DNA from: CAVYHJ01 sp963768165 [NCBI: uncultured bacterium] | GTDB taxonomy: Bacteria; UBP4; UBA4092 | Direction: 5' to 3' | NCBI GenBank assembly: GCA_963768165.1 | Contig: CAVYHJ010000003.1 | Coordinates: forward strand, 124,001-188,000 | Length of the DNA stretch: 64,000 nucleotides | In this document: one piece after another, positions 34,126 to 40,917 of the stretch | How positions within the stretch are numbered: position 1 is the first letter of the stretch | Layout of the letters: every line of letters begins with the position of its first letter | Translations under genes and position numbers: made by a program | Notes under the pieces: model-generated | Told to the model about the DNA's origin: nothing | The model's database searches: none | Seen by the model: only the letters and a program-made list of their open reading frames with translations

Positions 34126-34187
34126 GGACAATAATTATAACGGGTTTCCGCTTCCACTCTTGTTTGTTAGAGAGTTGTATCCGTAAT
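34099..34187 (+). pseudogene. Remnant of a tail ORF (fourth copy of the propeller-tail unit)
   Basis: The frame encodes VNPVFMWDNNYNGFPLPLLF and VRELYP then TAA at 34185-34187, homologous to the end of the tail ORFs at 35848 and 37509 (PALLWDDSYD, ALFVRELYP). So at least one more unit once stood upstream. Confidence 0.7.
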
Positions 34188-34202
34188 AATGAATAAATTA
34201 AT

Positions 34203-34232
34203 GTTGTCACACGATGAATGGAGTATAATATA
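34203..34232 (+). promoter_or_regulatory. Repeated promoter-like segment, copy 1
   Basis: A 30-base segment starting GTTGTCACACGATGAATGG and ending TATAATATA is identical at 34203, 35858 and 37518, each just before a propeller gene. TTGTCA and TATAAT are 14 bp apart, which is short for sigma70; the TATAAT box is the stronger element. Confidence 0.55.
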
Positions 34233-34247
34233 CCTAGAGGAAAGAAG

Positions 34248-35381
34248 ATGAAAAAGCGGATTGTGACATTCCTTATGATCGCCATTATTTTAGTAGGCAT
34301 GACCTCCCTGTGTCATGCCTACGTGGCGTATTATAGTTTATTTGTGGTCTCGGGAGAAGATGGGAACATTTATCAATTAAAAATTCTTCCCGATGGGCAG
34401 ATACTTGATACCAATATCCAATATACGAATGGAGGATCATTTGGTAACGGGTCATTGACCATCTCTCCAGATAATCGATTTCTCTTTGCTGCGGGAGGGT
34501 ATGCGGTTTACCAGTATCAAATCCAAGCGGATGGGAGTTTGGTTTACATCGGGTCAACCAATCCTGGTGGTGTTGCTTTTACACCCAACGAACAATTAGT
34601 CATCGGATGGAACACTATCTATTCCCTCACCTCCACCGGAGATTTGATTAATGGAATAAGTAGTCCTACTGTTGATTATCCTTACATCGATCCCTTGGGT
34701 AGGGGACTTTTGGGTGTATCTTCTTTTAGTACATTCAGTGCCTATACCATCAACTATAATACCCGTACATTGACTCAAACGACTACATTCCCATATGGGA
34801 ATGGGCTACTTTTTGGAATTAATTTTACTCCCAATGGGAAATTAGGATTTCTGTATGGTTTTAATCTCTCTCCCAATAATACAGGAGATTTATGGGTATG
34901 GAAGATTGATAGTACTTTCAATATCACTACCAGTCAACTTCTAAGTGTGTCACAAGAAATGATTGAGGACTTGGCAATTTCAAATGATAGTAGATACCTT
35001 TGGGCGGATACGGGTAATTATATTGAATTATTTACCATTGATACGCTGGGAAATGTTACAGACACGGGGAAAGAATATTATGTGAGTAATGATACCGGAG
35101 GAACCTTGGCAGTGCTACAACGCAATACGCCGGATGGTACTATGGCGGTTTTTGAATACGAAGGAGGCCCTCCAGTACCGGGCAATTTTGCTACAGCTTT
35201 TATCAATGGGGATGGAAGTTTGACCTGGACGGGGTATAGCTTTGTTTTTGAATATGGAGTATCGGTTGTGGATTGCGCCTTGGTTCCGGTGTATGCCACG
35301 GGAATCCCGGAAGAATTCTGGAAAGACCCTCCACCAGAAATGATTCTCCATGATACTCAAGAGATTCTTATGAACCCCTAA
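34248..35381 (+). CDS. Secreted seven-bladed propeller protein, unit 1
   Basis: About 377 residues from ATG 34248, with GAGGAAAG upstream. A signal peptide ends at SLCHA. The rest has the repeat grammar of YVTN or lactonase-like beta-propellers: LFVVSGEDGNIYQLKILPDG, LTISPDNRFLFAAG, YQYQIQADGSLVYIGST, VAFTPNEQLVIG, IDPLGRGLLGVSSFSTFSAY, FTPNGKLGFLYG. There are no clear lactonase catalytic residues. The stop follows NP; the tail ORF continues in the -1 frame. Confidence 0.82.
   Translation: MKKRIVTFLMIAIILVGMTSLCHAYVAYYSLFVVSGEDGNIYQLKILPDGQILDTNIQYTNGGSFGNGSLTISPDNRFLFAAGGYAVYQYQIQADGSLVYIGSTNPGGVAFTPNEQLVIGWNTIYSLTSTGDLINGISSPTVDYPYIDPLGRGLLGVSSFSTFSAYTINYNTRTLTQTTTFPYGNGLLFGINFTPNGKLGFLYGFNLSPNNTGDLWVWKIDSTFNITTSQLLSVSQEMIEDLAISNDSRYLWADTGNYIELFTIDTLGNVTDTGKEYYVSNDTGGTLAVLQRNTPDGTMAVFEYEGGPPVPGNFATAFINGDGSLTWTGYSFVFEYGVSVVDCALVPVYATGIPEEFWKDPPPEMILHDTQEILMNP
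34293..34322 (+). repeat. 11-bp inverted repeat in the signal-peptide codons, unit 1
   Basis: GTAGGCATGAC and GTCATGCCTAC are perfect complements with an 8-base loop. They are repeated exactly in units 2 and 3. Confidence 0.7.
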
Positions 35382-35848
35382 AAATAGTTATCACGGAATC
35401 AGGACAGAATGCAATAGCCAATGTGCGCTTGGTATATAATCCGAATTATACGGGGAGTGCCCCAGCATTTCAGGATTTTTCATCGGCTCTGGGACAGGGC
35501 TATCTACGGGCGTATGATTTAAGTACCCCATCCAATGATATCTGGACCCCTGATAATACCTATGGATACTCCAGCGTAACGTCAGGTGCCGGTGAAACGG
35601 ATTTAACCTATAGAAGTACCGGAGAGAAACTGACTGTGTGGCAACCATCGGGGAATCTCTACCTGACCACCAATCAAGGGGGTGCGGTGACCCTGTTTGG
35701 GTTGACGAACCATATCGTAGGTCATCCACGCATTACGACCAATGCGGTCAATCTCCGAGACCCGGCACTGTTATGGGAGGACGGTTATGACTTGGAACAA
35801 GACGGGACTCCCATCGCAGCTCTGTTTGTCAAAGAGTTGTATCCGTAA
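35382..35848 (+). CDS. Tail ORF of propeller unit 1, likely joined by -1 frameshift
   Basis: The frame is open from the CCCC run at 35375-35378 and encodes LKIVITESGQNAIANVRLVY on to ALFVKELYP (about 155 residues). No ribosome binding site is near; the only internal start is GTG 35423. The sequence reads as the natural continuation of the propeller gene after a one-base backward slip at GAACCCCTAA. It has a beta-rich secreted domain with the conserved block DPALLWEDGYDLEQDGTPIAALF. No known family recognised. Confidence 0.6.
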
Positions 35849-35857
35849 TAATAAAAT

Positions 35858-35887
35858 GTTGTCACACGATGAATGGAGTATAATATA
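35858..35887 (+). promoter_or_regulatory. Repeated promoter-like segment, copy 2
   Basis: Identical to 34203-34232; precedes propeller unit 2. Confidence 0.5.
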
Positions 35888-35908
35888 ACTGAGGAAAGAA
35901 GATGAAAG

Positions 35909-37036
35909 ATGAAAAAGCTTAATGTGACATTCCTTATAATAGCCATTATTTTGGTAGGCATGACATCCTTGTGTCATGCCTACGTGGCGTATTATAGTTT
36001 GTTTGTGGTGAGTGGAGAAGATGGGAGCAATATTTATCAATTAAAAATACTCCCCAATGGGCAAATACTGGATACTTATATCCAATATTCGAATGGAGGA
36101 AATTATAATCAATTTGGTAATGGATCATTGGCAATCTCTCCAGATAATCGGTTTCTCTTTGCTGCCGGGGAGGTCCTTTATCAGTTTCAAATCCAAGCGG
36201 ATGGGAGTTTGGTTTCCATCGGGTCAACCAATCCTGGTGGTGTTGCTTTTACACCCAACGAACAATTAGTTATCGGTTGGAACACTATTTATTCCCTTAC
36301 CTCCACCGGAGGTTTGGTCAATGGAATAAGTGGGCCTTTAATGGACTCTATTCAAATAGACCCCTTGGGTCGAGGGCTTTTGGCTATCTCCTCTTATAGT
36401 ACATTCAGTGCCTATACCATCAACTATAACTCAAGATCTTTGAGTATGACAACCACCTATCCTCTTGAAGTAGATTCTCCTTTTTATTTTACTTTTACAC
36501 CCAATGGAAAGCTGGGATTTTTTTATAGTCCGGTTTGGGATGGCTTGGGGGTTCTTACTTTTGATAGCATCTTTAATGTTTCGACAACCCAAGTTTTAAA
36601 TATTAGTGAAGAATCTATTTCTGATTTAGCCGTATCGAACGATAATCGCTATATCTGGGCTTCGATGGGGTATTATATAGAATTATTTGCCATTGATACG
36701 CTAGGAAATGTTACAGACACGGGGAAAGAATATGATTTGAGTGGAACATTACCTGGTTTTCAAAAGAATACGCCCGACGGAAGGTTTGCGATTGTGGACT
36801 ACCTTGACATGAATTCAGGTGGAAGAGGTTTTGCCACCGCGTTGATTAATGGGGATGGGAGTTTGACATGGACGGGATACACCTTTGCGTTTGATTCGGC
36901 GCATCCTACAGAGGGAACAGTAGTGGATTATGCCATTGTACCGATATATGCCACCGGAATCCCGGAAGAGTTTTGGAAAGACCTACCTTCGGAAATAACC
37001 ATCCATGATTCTCAAAAGATTCTTATAAACCCCTAA
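35909..37036 (+). CDS. Secreted seven-bladed propeller protein, unit 2
   Basis: A 375-residue close paralogue of unit 1 (MKKLNVTFLIIAIILVGMTSLCHAYVAYYSLFVVSGEDGS begins the protein in two halves). GAGGAAAG lies upstream of the start. The same propeller motifs are present: LAISPDNRFLFAAG, VAFTPNEQLVIG, IDPLGRGLLAISSYSTFSAY. It ends with KILINP then TAA within ATAAACCCCTAA, which is A AAC CCC, a fit to the X-XXY-YYZ slippery pattern. The tail ORF follows in the -1 frame. Confidence 0.83.
   Translation: MKKLNVTFLIIAIILVGMTSLCHAYVAYYSLFVVSGEDGSNIYQLKILPNGQILDTYIQYSNGGNYNQFGNGSLAISPDNRFLFAAGEVLYQFQIQADGSLVSIGSTNPGGVAFTPNEQLVIGWNTIYSLTSTGGLVNGISGPLMDSIQIDPLGRGLLAISSYSTFSAYTINYNSRSLSMTTTYPLEVDSPFYFTFTPNGKLGFFYSPVWDGLGVLTFDSIFNVSTTQVLNISEESISDLAVSNDNRYIWASMGYYIELFAIDTLGNVTDTGKEYDLSGTLPGFQKNTPDGRFAIVDYLDMNSGGRGFATALINGDGSLTWTGYTFAFDSAHPTEGTVVDYAIVPIYATGIPEEFWKDLPSEITIHDSQKILINP
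35954..35983 (+). repeat. 11-bp inverted repeat in the signal-peptide codons, unit 2
   Basis: Arms identical to unit 1. The loop differs (ATCCTTGT here, CTCCCTGT in units 1 and 3). Confidence 0.7.
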
Positions 37037-37509
37037 AAATAGTTGTCACGGAATCGGGACAAAGCGCGGGAGCCAATGTGCGATTGGTATATAACCCGAA
37101 TAACACGGGAAATGCCCCGGCATTTCAAGATTTTTCTTCAGCTCTGGAACATGGAGTATCTTACTCTCTGCGGGCGTATGATTTAAGTACCCCGTCCAGC
37201 GATAGTTGGACTCCCGATAATACTTATGGCCCCACCAGCGTAAGCTCAGGTATCGGTGAAACGGATTTAACATATAGAAGTACAGGACAGAAATTGACAG
37301 TGTGGCAAACGGGGTCGGGAACTCTCAACCTAACCACAAATCAAGGGAATGCAGTAACCCTGTTTGGAACGAGCAATACAGGTCATCCGCGGATTACGAC
37401 TAATGCGTTCAACCGCCGAGACCCGGCACTGTTATGGGACGATAGTTATGACTTGGAACAAGACGGGACTCCCATCTCAGCCCTGTTTGTCAGAGAGTTG
37501 TATCCGTAA
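37037..37509 (+). CDS. Tail ORF of propeller unit 2, likely joined by -1 frameshift
   Basis: The frame from the CCCC run at 37030-37033 encodes LKIVVTESGQSAGANVRLVY and continues to ALFVRELYP, closely matching the tail of unit 1. The only internal start is GTG 37078, without a ribosome binding site. That two copies keep the tail open while the same frame break separates it from the propeller argues that the tail is still translated, or that the duplication is very recent. Confidence 0.6.
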
Positions 37510-37517
37510 TATTAAAT

Positions 37518-37547
37518 GTTGTCACACGATGAATGGAGTATAATATA
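37518..37547 (+). promoter_or_regulatory. Repeated promoter-like segment, copy 3
   Basis: Identical to 34203-34232; precedes the decayed unit 3. Confidence 0.5.
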
Positions 37548-37561
37548 ACTGAGGAAAAAAG

Positions 37562-38721
37562 ATGAAAACGCAAAATATGACATTCCTTATGATGGCCGTT
37601 ATTCTGGTAGGCATGACCTCCCTGTGTCATGCCTACGTGGCGTATTACAGTTTGTTTGTGGTGGAAGGAGAGGATAATCAGGGAAGATTTATCAATTAAA
37701 AATTCTTCCCAATGGACAAATTCTCGATACTTATATCCAGTATACTCCTGGAGGGAATAAGTGAATTTGATAATGGATCGATTGTTGGTCTCCCCGGATA
37801 ATCGGTTTCTTTTTGCTGCGGGTGATGCGATTTACCGGTATCAAATCCAATCCGATGGGAGTTTGGTTTCCATTGGGTCAACGACTCCTGCTGATTCTGT
37901 TGCTATTACTCCCAACGAACAATTGGACATCGGAGGAAGCACATATCTATTCCCTCACCTCCACCGGAGATTTGGTCAATGGAATAAGTGGTCCTGTAAT
38001 TGACTATACTCGGATAGATCCTTTGGGTCGGGGACTTTTAGCTATGTCTTCTTACAGTACATTTAGTGCCTATATCATCAACTATAACTCAAGGACTTTG
38101 AGTTTGATGACCACCTATCCATTCGGCAATGGTAACAACTATAATTTTGCTTTTACGCCCGATGGAAAATTAGGATTTCTGTCCGGCTTTGGAGTGTCTC
38201 CCAGTGGGGGAGATTTATGGGTACTTAATATTGACAGTGTGTTTAATGTTACCACCACGTCTCAAATATTCAATGTCGCTAGTAATGGTATCGATGAAAT
38301 AGCCATATCAAACGATAATCGCTATCTCTGGGCTCCGACAGGCGATTATATAGAATTGTTTACTATTGATACGCTAGGCAATGTTACAGATACTAGGAAA
38401 GAATATTATGTGAGTAATGATACCGGAGGAACATTAGCTGGTGTTCAAAAGAATACGCCGGATGGAAGTCTGGCGATTGTGGATTATCTTGACATGAATT
38501 CAGGTGGAAGAGGTTTCGCCACAGCTTATATTGATGGGGATGGGAGTTTAACGTGGACGGGATATACCTATGCGTTTGATTCGGCGCATCCTACAGAGGG
38601 AACAGTAGTGGATTATGCCATTGTGCCGGTGTATGCCACAGGAATCCCGGAAGAATTATGGAAAGACCCTCCTCCGGAGATAACCAACCGTGATTCACAA
38701 AAGATTCTTATAAACCCCTGA
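37562..38721 (+). pseudogene. Propeller unit 3, broken by several frameshifts
   Basis: The start MKTQNMTFLMMAVILVGMTSLCHAYVAYYSLFVV is intact, but the frame stops at 37697-37699 (TTTATCAATTAA). The homologous sequence continues in a second frame from about 37783 (VSPDNRFLFAAGDAIYRYQI) and in a third from about 37945 to 38721 (YSLTSTGDLVNGISGP, IDPLGRGLLAMSSYSTFSAY). It ends with KILINP and TGA at the CCCC site, and the tail ORF is missing. Confidence 0.85.
37607..37636 (+). repeat. 11-bp inverted repeat in the signal-peptide codons, unit 3
   Basis: Both arms are unchanged although the gene behind them is broken. Confidence 0.65.
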
Positions 38722-38784
38722 TCTGTCATCGTAACTTTGGCTTTTTGCAATCCGTCTTCTTTCCCCAAATTATATCTTTAAAAT

Positions 38785-38799
38785 ACGACATTTCTATCT
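38785..38799 (+). promoter_or_regulatory. Shared 15-mer ACGACATTTCTATCT, upstream of GH16 gene
   Basis: The same 15 bases occur at 40831-40845 upstream of the 1005-aa protein gene. Both precede genes of polysaccharide degradation, so a common regulator site is possible. Confidence 0.4.
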
Positions 38800-38885
38800 T
38801 GTGTTGACACCTCTAATATTCTTTGGACAATTTTAGCTGTATTGATTACACTAGTAGGGTACTATTTGTATAATTGGAAATAAAA

Positions 38886-40499
38886 ATGAAGATATTGCTT
38901 TCATTAATAATCTGTATTATTTTATTACAATTCTGTGCGGCATTCGCTTATTACACCACGGATTTCTCCCAATCCTGGTGTACATGCGGTTGGTCTGGAA
39001 AATGGGATAGTGGGAATGATTTGGGTACCATTTCCATTGGCTGGGGTCCCGGCGGATACTCGGGGGAAGATTGTTTGTATATTTATGTTAACAAAACTTC
39101 CACTGTGTATGATAGCGCCGACCTCTGTTACTATAATCCACCTTTTGTTTTGGGAACAGATACCATTTGGAGTATATATGCGGCGCTATCAACATCCTCT
39201 CAACCGGCGGTTATTTATACCCAACTTTATTCACTACAAGGTCCCGGGTGGATTTGGGCTTGTCCGGGTCATGATAATGCCTCCACCGGCTCCGGTCCTC
39301 TTCCCAGCGGGGTGGGTGGTTTTATTTCCAAGAAATGGAATCAATATTCCTTTTATCGAAATGATACAACCCTCGGTTCCCCAATGGGACATGTGGGCAT
39401 CCAGTTTAACCTCAGTACCATGACAGGTACTTTTATATTTAAAGTTGATAAACCCATGCTTGGCCCAAGCTTGCCTTGGAAAATTACTTCCTTGTCCAAA
39501 CTACATGGAGCCGTGAATTTCTCATTTAACCTTCCCCTTCAAGTGACCGGGGGTATTCCTCCCTATCACTGGTCAACCTTATCAGGGAACCTCCCACCCG
39601 GTTTATCGTTAAACCCTAAAGGGGAGTTGTGGGGTGTCCCTTCGACTCAAGGATATTATGAATTCACTTTTCAGGTAACGGACAGCCGCTCATCCACCTT
39701 GACCCAAAAGATGAGTTTTACTGTTTCTCATTGGACAAAAGTCTGGGCTGATGAATTTGATTATTCCGGAGCACCGGATTCTACCAAATGGACTTATAAT
39801 CTCGGCGATTTAGGCTGGAATCAGGAATCCCAGTATTATACTAATAATCCCGAGAATGTTCATGTGAATCATGGAACATTGATCCTTGAAGCCCGGAATA
39901 CCTCTTATAGGGAACATCAATATACTTCAGCATTTATCAAAACCCAGGGGTTGGCTTATTGGAAATATGGCAGGTTTGAAATGCGTGCTAAACTCCCTCA
40001 AGGTCGTGGAGTCTGGCCGGCTTTCTGGATGCTGTCGGATAATTATATCTACGGCCACTATTGGCCTAATAATGGGGAAATCGATATCCTGGAAAATGTC
40101 GGTTGGAATCCCGATACTTGTTATGGTTCAGTACATAATGGGTTTAATGTCAATGGTCTCTCATCCATTAATCAAACAGGAACTATCTCTATCCCCGGGA
40201 TGGAAACATCTTTTCATACCTACACTGTGGAATGGTATCCCGATGTCATTTACTGGTATGTTGATAATACTGTTTATGCAGAGTATTCTGATAATACAGC
40301 AGACTGGCGGACTTGGCCTTATAACCAGCCATTTTATCTCTTAATCAACCTTGCGGTTGGGGGTAACCTGGGTACGAATAATGGTCAATATTCTATAGAT
40401 AATTCTATCTTCCCCCAGCAAATGATTGTCGATTATGTCCGGGTTTATCAATCCAATCCTGCTAAAAATAATCTATTAACCCATCCATCATCACCTTGA
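38886..40499 (+). CDS. Secreted GH16 beta-glucanase with Ig-like domain
   Basis: About 537 residues from ATG 38886 (MKILLSLIICIILLQFCAAFA, signal peptide). Residues about 20-195 form a possible carbohydrate-binding region rich in Trp and Gly. About 200-280 is a putative Ig (He_PIG) domain with GGIPPYHWSTLSGNLPPGLSL. About 285-530 is GH16 with the catalytic motif GEIDILENVG (Glu near 398 and 402) and the flanking GVWPAFWML. It resembles laminarinases and licheninases that cut beta-1,3 or mixed-linkage glucan. A TTG at 38874 extends the frame but ATG 38886 begins a proper signal peptide. Confidence 0.92.
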   Translation: MKILLSLIICIILLQFCAAFAYYTTDFSQSWCTCGWSGKWDSGNDLGTISIGWGPGGYSGEDCLYIYVNKTSTVYDSADLCYYNPPFVLGTDTIWSIYAALSTSSQPAVIYTQLYSLQGPGWIWACPGHDNASTGSGPLPSGVGGFISKKWNQYSFYRNDTTLGSPMGHVGIQFNLSTMTGTFIFKVDKPMLGPSLPWKITSLSKLHGAVNFSFNLPLQVTGGIPPYHWSTLSGNLPPGLSLNPKGELWGVPSTQGYYEFTFQVTDSRSSTLTQKMSFTVSHWTKVWADEFDYSGAPDSTKWTYNLGDLGWNQESQYYTNNPENVHVNHGTLILEARNTSYREHQYTSAFIKTQGLAYWKYGRFEMRAKLPQGRGVWPAFWMLSDNYIYGHYWPNNGEIDILENVGWNPDTCYGSVHNGFNVNGLSSINQTGTISIPGMETSFHTYTVEWYPDVIYWYVDNTVYAEYSDNTADWRTWPYNQPFYLLINLAVGGNLGTNNGQYSIDNSIFPQQMIVDYVRVYQSNPAKNNLLTHPSSP

Positions 40500-40511
40500 T
40501 AAGGATTTTAT

Positions 40512-40622
40512 TTTGCGTCTTCATCCGGATTAACAGCTCCGGTGTTTAATTATCATAATAATAGTGTTCTGTTAAATGAAGCCGGAGTCACTGACCAACT
40601 ATGGTCTCTTTTTGCAGAGTAA
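40512..40622 (+). pseudogene. C-terminal remnant of an unknown gene
   Basis: A start-less open frame encodes ASSGLTAPVFNYHNNSVLLN then EAGVTDQLWSLFAE and TAA. It looks like the end of a real protein. No family recognised. Confidence 0.3.
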
Positions 40623-40862
40623 CCTTATTCAACTCCCTAAATAAAGTAGATTGACTTTAGGATATATTATCTGTTTCTCGTTACCCTTATGATTGCATTT
40701 CTCCCTTTCACCCTTGAAGGTGTAGGTCGTTGAACCTGCCAGCCCCACATCATCCTTGGCGTTAAAATCTTCGTGCGAAAACTAAAATCAAATCCATCTC
40801 TCGTCCCCTGCCATATCTTTCTAAAACCTCACGACATTTCTATCTCCTATTGATTGGTCGGC

Positions 40863-40896
40863 TTGACAAAACAGGGTGTAAAGCGTATGCTTTGCA
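40863..40896 (+). promoter_or_regulatory. Promoter with overlapping palindrome, 1005-aa gene
   Basis: TTGACA (40863-40868), 17 bp spacer, TATGCT (40886-40891). The -10 box lies in TGTAAAGC-GTAT-GCTTTGCA (40877-40896), a near-perfect inverted repeat (7 of 8 pairs) that may be an operator. Confidence 0.6.
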
Positions 40897-40917
40897 GTGA
40901 AGGTTAGTTCTTTTTTT

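Larger units (their letters stand above)
33719..34247. other. 529-bp intergenic region before the propeller triplication
   Basis: It holds array C of 11-bp repeats, a copy of the dispersed element, a remnant of a tail ORF (34099-34187) and the repeated promoter segment (34203-34232). Bases 33719-33950 show nothing I can interpret. Confidence 0.7.
40500..40917. other. 418-bp intergenic region with a gene remnant and a promoter
   Basis: It contains a short remnant frame ending at 40622, the shared 15-mer at 40831-40845, and the promoter with overlapping palindrome at 40863-40896. The rest shows no coding signal. Confidence 0.65.

Noticed and set aside
34248-38721. Propeller triplication considered as lactonase (6-phosphogluconolactonase) genes
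   Set aside because: Signal peptides are present and the catalytic residues of the lactonase family are not visible.
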